Below, piece after piece: positions 63,601-64,000 of a stretch of DNA of 64,000 bases (positions are counted from its first letter, which is position 1; every line of letters begins with the position of its first letter). Location of the stretch: assembly GCA_030063045.1 (NCBI GenBank), contig JAQSEB010000203.1:806001-870000 (forward strand), read 5' to 3'. The translations under genes were made by a program, and so were the position numbers. The stretch comes from Pratylenchus scribneri (Eukaryota; Nematoda; Chromadorea; Rhabditida; Pratylenchidae). The notes beneath the pieces are model-generated. The model was given only the letters and a program-made list of their open reading frames with translations, was not told where the DNA came from and ran no database searches.

Positions 63601-64000
63601 ATAACCTAATTTATTTAGAATGGGATTAAAAACCACATTTTATGACCTCAAATATACTCAATTTTGTCATTAATAATTTACAGCAAAAAATAATGAGCAA
63701 AAATTTGTGAATTAAAATAGAAAAATTTATAAATTAACATATCACAAAAATTTATAGTATCGCTCGGAAGGCACCTATTTATGGAATGAAGTGCTTGAAC
63801 AATTCAAATCATCGCCAGCCATTGTGGAGGATGAACTGAAGGAGGGCGTCTCATATAGAATGCGAGTTGTGGCCAAATCGGCTGATGGCGAACAAATGAC
63901 AGTGTCCGGCGAAAGTGATGTCATCAAAATTTCGGGCTTCAATACGCCAATTCTCACAAAAACTTTACGTGACGCACTGGTGCCGAAAAAAGAGGAAATT
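87..64000 (+). CDS. ttn-1: Titin-like giant muscle protein, partial gene (51 exons in window, both ends missing)
   Basis: A single multi-exon gene spans the window. The exons join with consistent phases into 16,606 codons without an internal stop. The order is PEVK-like/coiled-coil array, giant repeat exon, two divergent Ig domains, second coiled-coil array, long charged helix, then three Ig and three fibronectin III domains. Titins are sarcomeric filaments that link Z-disc or dense-body to thick filament and act as springs. C. elegans TTN-1 is known for Ig/Fn3 domains, one kinase and unusual coiled-coil and elastic repeat regions, which fits this layout. The N-terminal Ig region and the kinase would lie outside the window. 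In-window coding length alone is close to the whole C. elegans protein, so the complete protein would be larger. Alternatives considered are twitchin (few such repeats) and UNC-89 (different repeats, SH3/DH/PH). Family assignment is inference; the open frame and Ig/Fn pattern are seen directly. Confidence 0.75.
774..1253 (+). CDS. Array-1 exon 2
   Basis: 160 residues with the short 18-codon leader, one core unit and two KKKM-type tail blocks. Small changes include a MKSEPATKPSD segment and an E-M-K-K change in the tail. Donor gtgagt; the intron begins with the variant gtgagtaataaaagc. Confidence 0.85.
1369..1848 (+). CDS. Array-1 exon 3
   Basis: 160 residues with a short leader of the ADDDKKK kind, one core unit and two tail blocks. 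Phase 0/0. The short leader is the long leader minus 45 bp. Confidence 0.85.
1964..2488 (+). CDS. Array-1 exon 4
   Basis: 175 residues with the long 33-codon leader, one core unit (PPAEIQ instead of PPAEVQ) and two tail blocks. Phase 0/0, flanked by 115 bp introns. Confidence 0.85.
2604..3128 (+). CDS. Array-1 exon 5
   Basis: 175 residues, almost identical to the preceding exon: long leader, one core unit, two AAKKKM tail blocks. Phase 0/0. Confidence 0.85.
3244..4083 (+). CDS. Array-1 exon 6, two core units
   Basis: 280 residues. Two core units (two KKKKRTVSDI motifs) are joined at KKKADELAKKKQAEQQ with no intron between them. The second unit ends with EEYAQMKSEPAPKPSD and a shortened KKEAEDEKKADEL tail. 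Phase 0/0. Confidence 0.85.
4199..6310 (+). CDS. Array-1 exon 7, six core units
   Basis: 704 residues, the longest exon of array 1. Six core units follow each other with a period of 318 bp (106 residues). Point differences mark individual units (DDAQL, YDAQL, NDAQL; IAEPI or IAEPT; VEES, VEKS, VEEY). No intron remains between units. Phase 0/0. Confidence 0.87.
4298..6190 (+). repeat. 318 bp intra-exon tandem repeat (6 copies)
   Basis: This direct repeat of the core unit is in frame and of constant length, starting at the LAKKKQAEQQK segment. It is the array-1 unit without tail, intron and leader. The same 318 bp step is also seen in the exons at 6426, 7702 and 12976. Confidence 0.9.
6426..7586 (+). 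CDS. Array-1 exon 8, three core units
   Basis: 387 residues with the long leader and three core units, the last with EEYAQMKSEPAPKPSD and KKEAEDE. Two tail blocks follow. It resembles a shortened copy of the six-unit exon before it. Phase 0/0. Confidence 0.86.
7702..8931 (+). CDS. Array-1 exon 9, three core units with mixed junctions
   Basis: 410 residues and three core units. The first junction is the KKKADELAKKKQ type, the second the KKKAEDEKKKAEELAKKKQ type that retains part of a tail block. Two different fusion events are therefore visible in one exon. The leader has AEYEKKK instead of AEDEKKK. Phase 0/0. Confidence 0.86.
9047..9571 (+). CDS. Array-1 exon 10
   Basis: 175 residues with the long leader. 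The core has the variant VPEQKIEETSQIKPEPAPKPSDVEMTKKK seen again in the exons at 10922, 11949 and 14527, which defines a subfamily. Phase 0/0. Confidence 0.85.
9687..10211 (+). CDS. Array-1 exon 11
   Basis: 175 residues, long leader, one core, two tail blocks. The donor context gtgagcaataaaagc is shared only with the exon at 12976, linking the two by block duplication. Phase 0/0. Confidence 0.85.
10327..10806 (+). CDS. Array-1 exon 12
   Basis: 160 residues. The short leader KKKDDDDKKKAEEL is shared with the exon at 13932. The donor is gttagt rather than gtgagt. Phase 0/0. Confidence 0.84.
10922..11833 (+). CDS. Array-1 exon 13, two core units
   Basis: 304 residues with two core units joined through KKKAEDEKKKAEELAKKKQ. 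The first core is the KIEETSQIK subfamily, the second has PEPASKPSD. Donor gttagt. It is nearly identical to the next exon. Confidence 0.86.
11949..12860 (+). CDS. Array-1 exon 14, two core units
   Basis: 304 residues, the same length and almost the same sequence as the preceding exon; the donor is gtgagt. The pair looks like a very recent duplication of one exon plus intron (~1,027 bp). Confidence 0.86.
12976..13818 (+). CDS. Array-1 exon 15, two core units
   Basis: 281 residues with two core units joined by the KKKADELAKKKQ junction. One unit has AENEKKK for AEDEKKK. The donor context is gtgagcaataaaagc. Phase 0/0; the following intron is 113 bp. Confidence 0.86.
13932..14411 (+). CDS. Array-1 exon 16
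   Basis: 160 residues with the short KKKDDDDKKK leader, one core unit of the KIEETAQMK type and two tail blocks. Phase 0/0. Confidence 0.85.
14527..15627 (+). CDS. Array-1 exon 17, terminal exon of the array
   Basis: 367 residues. It starts as a normal two-unit array exon. The second core is broken after KAKAEAQ and continues as PTEVQTLLPDQKIQQEQ, then a basic/acidic block (LQKKKIAEEQEKAKKLADE, KKRADEAKKRRDESLAKKK, EERRRKERDDVLKKRREAD) ending ADEAKK. The same terminal block ends the exons at 39214 and 50771. Donor gttagt at 15628, phase 0. Confidence 0.85.
15628..16783 (+). other. 1,156 bp intron
   Basis: AT-rich intron from gttagt to tttcag. It holds poly-T and poly-A runs and short stop-bounded frames only. 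I see no gene or clear repeat element in it. Confidence 0.75.
16784..17573 (+). CDS. Coiled-coil linker exon (MDEM type)
   Basis: 263 codons plus one base. It opens TMDEMARRREEAKKKKEED and continues with charged helix-prone sequence, KVDTTVKKFKLDEEKPPQTK, a KTKKAGEKPSFEEEK segment and the block KALAKEEEERKRKEDEAAQ followed by RRKSIEDKRLAEQKAKEEAD. The end resembles array-2 units (KPSIDKGK). Acceptor tttcag, donor gtaaga, phase 0 to 1. Sister exons lie at 42015 and 54032. Confidence 0.85.
17659..19044 (+). CDS. KKKMEDE repeat exon with non-repetitive C-terminal part
   Basis: It enters in phase 1 (g+aa = E) with EAFVDDGMKKKKRTVSDIKEN, then an array-1-like PDQKIEETAQMKPEPAPKPSD, then about 20 short blocks of 11-15 residues such as KKKMEDEKKKADEL. 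A ~200 bp internal duplication covers 17980-18160 and 18186-18360. From about 18560 the sequence becomes non-repetitive with NIPFNLTLFEGAFDRDAFCE, then DLEEEFMHFNEEEFSEARII and a basic patch TRRSKKKTVRRRKHDSLD. The function of that part is unknown to me. Donor gtgagt, phase 1. Confidence 0.83.
19045..19430 (+). other. 386 bp intron
   Basis: AT-rich intron between gtgagt and ttttttcag; no other feature seen. Confidence 0.75.
19431..19654 (+). CDS. Small acidic linker exon
   Basis: About 75 residues: QYLYVFIDIEAGEESSSTEG, then KMEEIEYAESESSVLLPEIE and MDLDVRFEEMKQDEGVEAKF. Phase 1 in, phase 0 out before gttggt. No known domain recognised. Confidence 0.75.
19737..19860 (+). CDS. Small linker exon with polyproline
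   Basis: 41 codons plus one base: NIEEMVRLEKLKKQMKD, then ELPPPPPIETTETVPDE. Acceptor ttctag, donor gtaaga, phase 0 to 1. The PPPPP run could bind SH3 or WW domains; this is inference. Confidence 0.76.
19861..20708 (+). other. 848 bp intron with a GC- and purine-rich island
   Basis: Most of the intron is AT-rich, but about 20240-20600 is clearly different. It holds a purine tract with several G runs (around 20317-20345), a gggcgcgataccgccgc segment and a cagcagcagctg E-box-like site. No coding exon fits the flanking phases there. A regulatory role is possible but unproven. Confidence 0.6.
20709..20735 (+). CDS. 27 bp microexon
   Basis: It encodes ETLIAEEAA across a phase 1 to phase 1 junction. 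The acceptor is a good atttcag, the donor gtttgt is weak. Both flanking exons also splice directly to each other in phase 1, so the microexon could be skipped without a frame change. Confidence 0.55.
20736..21190 (+). other. 455 bp intron
   Basis: Very AT-rich, with an A run near 20750 and many aatt/ttaa words; ends ttttag. No other feature seen. Confidence 0.7.
21191..35961 (+). CDS. Giant 14,771 bp repeat exon
   Basis: About 4,923 residues in one uninterrupted frame, phase 1 in and phase 0 out (donor gtacgt). Order: a non-repetitive start (EFQPNKQELNLNRGNLIKK); 32 recognisable ~31-residue repeats with a KTFDEEGKSGFKAKIPKKSG consensus (21660-24780); ~28-residue repeats of LAKDKSMDEKQKDELESK type (24780-26800 and 29560-34560); 20 units of a 20-residue repeat (26821-28020); a KI.AS..DE. 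region (28200-28700); a SKLxxPIDENxE region (34600-35500); and a final non-repetitive segment rich in alternating hydrophobics. It is strongly polyampholytic, with K, E, D, S dominant and few aromatics. This looks like a disordered or helical extensible spacer, comparable in role but not obviously in sequence to the special repeat regions of C. elegans TTN-1. Confidence 0.88.
21660..24780 (+). repeat. ~93 bp coding repeat family (32 units)
   Basis: Each unit reads roughly GKEEKTFDEEGKSGFKAKI followed by PKKSGKEDEDQMP. Units are diverged and vary by a few codons, in contrast to the near-identical 60 bp repeats downstream. One unit has lost its central part (near 24175-24200). Confidence 0.85.
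24800..26800 (+). repeat. ~28-residue KDKSMDEKQKDELESK repeat, first block
   Basis: Repeated segments with LAKDKS(M/I)DEKQKDE followed by LESKTKSDESAKSDK. The length per unit varies. The same family resumes at about 29560. Confidence 0.8.
26821..28020 (+). repeat. 60 bp coding minisatellite, 20 units
   Basis: Twenty units of exactly 60 bp encode EIQTEMPEIVQRPKPEISEG, with variant units carrying YEQKSK in place of IVQRPK (units 1, 2, 5 and 14). Identity between units is near complete. All six frames stay mostly open across the block, which creates long false open frames on both strands. Confidence 0.95.
29560..34600 (+). repeat. ~28-residue KDKSMDEKQKDELESK repeat, second block
   Basis: The same family as at 24800-26800, interrupted by non-repetitive sequence around 32880-33300. 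Sub-blocks such as KDESVDEKKEAKIKPKEKSD recur about every 400-500 bp (near 31560, 31930, 32420), suggesting nested duplications. Confidence 0.78.
34620..35500 (+). repeat. Short SKLxPxIDEN repeat
   Basis: Runs of ~13-16 residue units such as VETKLEPPINENIE, RSKLKPSIDVDK and VESKLKASINETE. They are proline-spaced and less charged than the flanking repeats. Confidence 0.75.
35962..36342 (+). other. 381 bp intron
   Basis: AT-rich intron from gtacgt to attccag; nothing else seen. Confidence 0.75.
36343..36826 (+). CDS. Linker exon before the central Ig domains
   Basis: 161 codons plus one base. EKPTKVSEEIAIEGAEGPKE leads into a charged stretch, then non-repetitive SIEVLLVDRQFQIERLSPVF and KSVRFNLEGAEQFSYSIISD, ending DEGEEIFDWEQN. 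Donor gtaata, phase 1. No recognised domain; the less charged second half may fold or bind a partner. Confidence 0.82.
36870..36976 (+). CDS. ttn-1: First half of central Ig domain 1
   Basis: 35 codons: QTLPPRFETKEKEILAKIGE then RLLLQLKLHSAVEPK, which fits strands A-B of an intracellular I-set domain. The Cys usual in strand B is replaced by Leu. The preceding intron is only 43 bp (36827-36869), acceptor atttaag, phase 1 to 0. Confidence 0.78.
36977..37546 (+). other. 570 bp intron inside an Ig domain
   Basis: AT-rich intron splitting central Ig domain 1. It ends in acaaag, an unusual but phase-consistent acceptor. No other feature seen. Confidence 0.7.
37547..37735 (+). CDS. ttn-1: Second half of central Ig domain 1
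   Basis: 63 residues: MSIYHNNAHLTEDKEKFRF, then a strand E segment IWTILLLFPKFDK and the tyrosine-corner motif MEGEYVFIASNMEGYDEATV. The canonical Trp of strand C is Ile here (SIYHNN) and the F-strand Cys is absent. It completes an I-set fold with the exon at 36870. The ATG at its start is internal, not an initiator. Donor gtgagt, phase 0. Confidence 0.8.
37823..38020 (+). CDS. ttn-1: Linker and first half of central Ig domain 2
   Basis: 66 residues. A linker (AIEQSSPTLAPINEDRAP) is followed by PPPIIDIDPAQLDQKLNFRI and EVYIERNEQVIPCRK, resembling Ig strands A-C'. The strand C Trp position is Tyr. Acceptor ttttag, donor gttttt, phase 0. Confidence 0.75.
38021..38515 (+). other. 495 bp intron inside an Ig domain
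   Basis: AT-rich intron splitting central Ig domain 2; ends atgttcag. No other feature seen. Confidence 0.7.
38516..38678 (+). CDS. ttn-1: Second half of central Ig domain 2
   Basis: 54 codons plus one base: LKINRVAGQQQIDLEIALKR, then NGDQIVLHAINVFGEVKSKH, which fits strands E-G (NGDQIVLHAIN in place of DsGxYxCxAxN). The F-strand Cys is His. Phase 0 in, phase 1 out at a weak donor (gttcga). Confidence 0.74.
38872..39032 (+). CDS. Linker exon after central Ig domains
   Basis: Phase 1 in (g+aa = E), then DRKALRQIEGEEIPLSKVAE, a charged helix and KKKKKVPGALFIPK. Phase 0 out before gtatgg. No domain recognised. Confidence 0.74.
39081..39167 (+). CDS. 29-codon linker exon
   Basis: EINSLYGDPSVKVSPKEAEG then PSKKGDEIT. 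It is flanked by introns of 48 bp and 46 bp, both phase 0. No domain recognised. Confidence 0.74.
39214..41595 (+). CDS. Coiled-coil exon with diverged RTVSDI units
   Basis: 794 residues, phase 0 at both ends. Four diverged KKKRT(V/I)SDI units are spread over the exon (near 39480, 40415, 40565 and 40730). In between lies a non-repetitive helical part (SERERVKNEILENWEQVERL, LIDRLRTLEGFLAHHEE) with heptad-like spacing. It then shows the array-2 core (GKKGIRPEDEKKAEEDEAK, RRKSIEDKRLAEQ) and ends with the block KKRADEAKKRRDESLAKKK..ADEAKK also found at the ends of the exons at 14527 and 50771. It may be the ancestral, less homogenised form of both array units; that is inference. Confidence 0.86.
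41596..42014 (+). other. 419 bp intron
   Basis: Intron from gtgaag to attcag, slightly less AT-rich around 41760-41880. No gene or clear repeat seen. Confidence 0.72.
42015..42285 (+). CDS. Short MDEM-type exon
   Basis: 90 codons plus one base: KMDEMATRREEAKKKKEED, helix, then KVDTTMKKFQLDEEKPPTTK and KPSIDKGES. Its sisters at 16784 and 54032 have ~170 more residues between the first and second KVDTTVKKF motif. This exon joins the first motif directly to the second, consistent with deletion between direct repeats. Phase 0 to 1. Confidence 0.84.
42396..42974 (+). CDS. Array-2 exon 1 (SQMEE type)
   Basis: 193 residues including split codons: EAVVDDGKKKKKRTVSDIKE, AGEEPSSAFTIKKPGDK, KTKKAGEKLSPEEEKAEQ, GKKGIRPEDEKKAEEDEAK, RRKSIEDKRLAEQKAKEE and KVDTTVKKFQLDEEKPPTTK. 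The first intron carries a variant ataaattgttttt end. Coiled-coil prediction is expected for the second half. Confidence 0.87.
43085..43669 (+). CDS. Array-2 exon 2 (LKSPMEE type)
   Basis: 195 residues; it has GNKIDEESALKSPMEEK and GKKGNRPEDEKK variants. Phase 1/1. Confidence 0.87.
43780..44358 (+). CDS. Array-2 exon 3 (SQMEE type)
   Basis: 193 residues, nearly identical to the following exon; it has DELVRKRK and KPSTDKGES variants. Phase 1/1. Confidence 0.87.
44469..45047 (+). CDS. Array-2 exon 4 (SQMEE type)
   Basis: 193 residues, differing from the preceding exon by very few bases (DELARKRK). The shared KPSTDKGES marks a recent single-unit duplication. Phase 1/1. Confidence 0.87.
45158..45742 (+). 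CDS. Array-2 exon 5 (LKSPMEE type)
   Basis: 195 residues with RTVSEIKED instead of RTVSDIKED, EKKTEEDEAK, and KPSIDKSES at the end. Phase 1/1. Confidence 0.87.
45853..46431 (+). CDS. Array-2 exon 6 (SQMEE type)
   Basis: 193 residues, very close to the exons at 43780 and 44469 but ending KPSIDKGES. Phase 1/1. Confidence 0.87.
46542..47126 (+). CDS. Array-2 exon 7 (LKSPMEE, KKTEED subtype)
   Basis: 195 residues with EKKTEEDEAK and KPSIDKSES, near-identical to the exons at 47932 and 50076. First member of a repeated dimer. Phase 1/1. Confidence 0.87.
47237..47821 (+). CDS. Array-2 exon 8 (VVADGKK subtype)
   Basis: 195 residues beginning EAVVADGKKKKKRTVSDI, with EQMKSGKKGNRPED and AKDEADAAMK variants. 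Second member of the dimer. Its preceding intron has aaaaaccataaactatt. Phase 1/1. Confidence 0.87.
47932..48516 (+). CDS. Array-2 exon 9 (LKSPMEE, KKTEED subtype)
   Basis: 195 residues; AGERLSPEEEK replaces AGEKLSPEEEK. Otherwise a copy of the exon at 46542. Phase 1/1. Confidence 0.87.
48627..49301 (+). CDS. Array-2 exon 10 (VVADGKK subtype, internal duplication)
   Basis: 225 residues, 90 bp longer than its sisters. The segment KRKEDEAAQRRKSIEDKRLA with EQKAKEEADA is present twice in tandem, giving two RRKSI motifs. It also has GKEKVDTT for GQEKVDTT. Phase 1/1. Confidence 0.87.
49396..49980 (+). CDS. Array-2 exon 11 (LKSPMEE type)
   Basis: 195 residues with EKKSEEDEAK and KPSIDKNES variants. 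The preceding intron is shortened to 94 bp (ctcatctaaaat, with tcttct lost, and the 3' part altered to aaaaatatgaattatt). Phase 1/1. Confidence 0.86.
50076..50660 (+). CDS. Array-2 exon 12 (LKSPMEE, KKTEED subtype)
   Basis: 195 residues, near-identical to the exons at 46542 and 47932. Its upstream intron is the shortened 95 bp kind, shared with the previous unit. Phase 1/1. Confidence 0.87.
50771..51711 (+). CDS. Array-2 exon 13, terminal exon of the array
   Basis: It starts as a VVADGKK-type unit up to DGQEKVDT and then switches to SDHLKPGKSELTKDSIEKIS followed by the terminal block MKRKMAEEQEKAKKLADEKK, KKRADEAKKRRDESLAKKK and ADEAKR. That block also closes the exons at 14527 and 39214. 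RRKSI is present with EDKQLAEQ. Donor gtaagt, phase 1 to 0. Confidence 0.86.
51887..51927. repeat. Perfect 19 bp inverted repeat (hairpin)
   Basis: The left arm ctagctcaggagttcgccc and its exact reverse complement are separated by tac. The arms are far more GC-rich than the surrounding intron. It would form a stable stem-loop in the pre-mRNA on either strand. Origin unknown; it could be the remnant of a small palindromic element. Confidence 0.9.
51970..52110. repeat. TTCTGATTTTTAA short tandem repeat
   Basis: About ten imperfect copies of ttctgattttta(at) or ttctgatttta, with small deletions. Confidence 0.85.
52162..52915. repeat. Inverted-repeat-flanked (ATC)n tract
   Basis: The left side gggggcaagacttataatat (52162-52181) matches the reverse complement of atattataggtcttgccgcccc (from 52891) with small gaps. 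A related gtggggcaag lies just outside at 52136-52145. Between them are ~680 bp of tcatcatcttcatc-type sequence. This may be a small inverted-repeat element whose interior expanded as a microsatellite. Confidence 0.65.
52199..52880. repeat. (ATC)n-type microsatellite
   Basis: Irregular repetition of atc, ttc and ctc trinucleotides, mostly tcatcatcttcatcctcat. It generates long Ser- and His-rich open frames that are not credible genes. Confidence 0.93.
53315..53965. repeat. acacatttttcttagttaaacg minisatellite
   Basis: Units of ~17-24 bp (aaaacacatttttcttag with ttaaacg or aga spacers) repeat about 28-30 times. A larger block of ~260 bp at about 53328-53586 recurs almost unchanged at about 53605-53840, so a segment of the satellite itself was duplicated. 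Confidence 0.9.
54032..54800 (+). CDS. MDEM-type coiled-coil exon, third copy
   Basis: 256 codons plus one base: AMDEMTKRREDAKKKKEEDE, helix, KVDTTVKKYKLDEEKLPQTK, then an array-2-like part with EEPSSAFTIKKPGDN, KTKKAGENPSPEEEKAEQ, RRKSIEDKRLAEQ and KPSIDKGES. Same architecture as the exon at 16784. Phase 0 to 1. Confidence 0.86.
54911..59509 (+). CDS. ttn-1: Coiled-coil / single-helix exon ending in Ig domains
   Basis: About 1,533 residues. It begins like an array-2 unit (EAVVDDDKKKKKRTVSDIKE), then shows three copies of a ~150-residue repeat containing KKFEEQKRKADEDRKRREEE and KKRKDDEMKAKQAEEEKKR (55090-56600). A very long E/R/K-rich stretch (about 56810-58270) follows, then a mixed charged part and an acidic patch DEDEWEYVYEEEEGEGMPLK. 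At about 59041-59334 is an Ig domain (REVLTARGDTAIFECELFN, VSWTVNGKTLQQ, IRVQCTLED) with both Cys and the Trp in place. From 59335 the next Ig starts (KVIANLGDTSTLTAVL, KISWSHNGRPLFNDDIY). Donor gtgagt splits a codon (phase 1). The helix would act as a stiff spacer before the folded C-terminal region. Confidence 0.87.
56810..58270 (+). other. Predicted single-alpha-helix (ER/K) segment, ~485 codons
   Basis: Nearly every residue is E, R, K or D with scattered A, L, M and Q, arranged as alternating runs such as EEERKRKEEEEER and RRKKDEERRKRDEEEE. There are almost no prolines or glycines and few heptad hydrophobics. Such E-to-K/R i+4 patterns are typical of isolated stable helices in myosins and caldesmon-like proteins. 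Assignment is inference from composition. Confidence 0.65.
59510..60180 (+). other. 671 bp intron inside an Ig domain
   Basis: Intron from gtgagt to atatcag. A less AT-rich stretch at 59690-59800 carries no fitting exon. Nothing else seen. Confidence 0.72.
60181..60632 (+). CDS. ttn-1: End of Ig, complete Ig, start of Fn3
   Basis: Phase 1 in (t+gc = Cys). SLVIKNTDYKLGGRYSLNVD finishes the second C-terminal Ig (Y-corner GGRYSL). At 60279-60569 there is a third Ig (KPRMDAADEGRVQ, VDLYLNNQLLTPE, ADRGRYKVVLFNEYGEDKLE) lacking the canonical Trp and Cys residues. From 60570 VPEPPSGLMITEIGHDYCFL starts the first fibronectin III domain. Donor gtaagc, phase 0, placed just before the conserved Fn3 Trp. 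Confidence 0.86.
60633..61912 (+). other. 1,280 bp intron inside Fn3 domain 1
   Basis: It contains a ~660 bp inverted-repeat element (60851-61509), described separately. The rest is AT-rich without coding signals. Ends atttttcag. Confidence 0.8.
60851..61509. mobile_element. MITE-like element with 24 bp terminal inverted repeats
   Basis: The left end gtagggggcggatttttatt continues to gata at 60874. It is matched by the reverse complement at 61486-61509 with one mismatch. The element is flanked on both sides by ttatta, within a 12 bp direct repeat tacttattagta at 60842-60853 and 61507-61518. The interior has many atcaatatttt words and no coding capacity, as expected for a non-autonomous DNA transposon. 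The superfamily is not decided. Confidence 0.75.
61913..62151 (+). CDS. ttn-1: Main part of Fn3 domain 1
   Basis: 79 codons plus two bases: WSPPANDSMVDERERTTGYV, IEKKGANRRVWQRVGQLSAY, LDYDTDYVFRVAAMNRFGVG. It carries the Fn3 signatures W-SPP, G-YV-EK, L-Y-FRV-A-N--G-G. Donor gtaagt, phase 2. The Fn3 fold in titin-like proteins lies mostly over the A-band. Confidence 0.9.
62152..62707 (+). other. 556 bp intron
   Basis: AT-rich intron from gtaagt to atttcag; nothing else seen. Confidence 0.75.
62708..63128 (+). CDS. ttn-1: Fn3 domain 2 and first part of Fn3 domain 3
   Basis: Phase 2 in (ac+a = Thr). PFSAPVMHSAPRITHTYEQS, VRLEWDECWDTGGSKLFGYD, KDCVFKVEAQNYAGLHSDSN form a complete Fn3 domain. 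From about 63033 APPRIELISGTKVRVHWNTA starts the third Fn3, interrupted after HHYNLQ by donor gtgata in phase 0. Confidence 0.9.
63129..63757 (+). other. 629 bp intron inside Fn3 domain 3
   Basis: It contains a ~108 bp inverted-repeat element at 63202-63309, listed separately. The remainder is AT-rich. Ends atttatag. Confidence 0.78.
63202..63309. mobile_element. Short MITE-like element rich in tatcgata words
   Basis: The ends taaagatcgga and tccgatctct form an imperfect terminal inverted repeat, extended inside by atatatcgg and ccgatatat. The element is flanked by the 9 bp direct repeat aatgaaaat (63193-63201 and 63310-63318). The interior is palindromic (atatatcgataattatcgat). A 9 bp target duplication is typical of Mutator-like elements; the assignment is tentative. 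Confidence 0.65.
63758..64000 (+). CDS. ttn-1: Second part of Fn3 domain 3 and following linker (runs off window)
   Basis: 81 codons open to the window end: YRSEGTYLWNEVLEQFKSSP, LKEGVSYRMRVVAKSADGEQ, then SESDV-like ESDVIKISGFN closing the Fn3. TPILTKTLRDALVPKKEEI probably begins the next linker or Ig domain. Phase 0 in. Confidence 0.86.

Overview
The window is eukaryotic and reads as one very large muscle gene on the + strand, cut at both ends. The best identification is a nematode titin homologue (ttn-1-like). I can join 51 exons (first at 87, last running off the end at 64000) with every splice phase consistent. Together they give 49,818 coding bases (16,606 codons, about 78% of the window), with no true start codon and no true stop. 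The nematode assignment rests on three things: small AT-rich introns (43-115 bp is common) with TTTCAG/TTTTAG acceptors, a titin-type order of Ig and fibronectin III domains, and long coiled-coil and elastic repeat regions like those known from C. elegans TTN-1. The species is not identifiable by eye.

Layout: (1) 1-15627 is an exon-intron tandem array (array 1). It has 17 phase-0/0 exons separated by near-identical ~115 bp introns and encodes PEVK-like and KKKAEDE coiled-coil units with 31 copies of a KKKKRTVSDI motif. It starts before the window. (2) 16784-20735 holds six linker and coiled-coil exons, counting the giant exon that follows; one is a 27 bp microexon. (3) 21191-35961 is a single 14.8 kb exon of about 4,920 residues built from several families of short charged repeats, including 20 perfect-length 60 bp units. 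(4) 36343-39167 is a compact set of small exons with two divergent Ig domains. (5) 39214-42285 is a coiled-coil exon followed by a short fused exon. (6) 42396-51711 is a second exon-intron tandem array (array 2) of 13 phase-1/1 exons with ~110 bp introns; each carries a PKA-like RRKSI motif. (7) 51712-54031 is a 2.3 kb intron full of satellites and inverted repeats. (8) 54032-59509 is a further coiled-coil exon, then an exon with a long E/R/K-rich probable single alpha helix that ends in Ig domains. (9) 59041-64000 encodes Ig-Ig-Ig-Fn3-Fn3-Fn3 over five exons; a titin-type kinase would be expected further downstream. Two small inverted-repeat elements with direct-repeat flanks sit in the last large introns.

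All parts would work as one polypeptide: folded Ig/Fn modules as sarcomere anchors, and the repeat arrays as long extensible or helical spacers. Both arrays are built of symmetric exons (length divisible by three, equal phases), so exon number, by splicing or by unequal crossing-over, could change spacer length without breaking the frame. I see no rRNA, tRNA, CRISPR array, or second gene on either strand. Numerous long open frames on the minus strand and in alternate frames are by-products of stop-free repeats.
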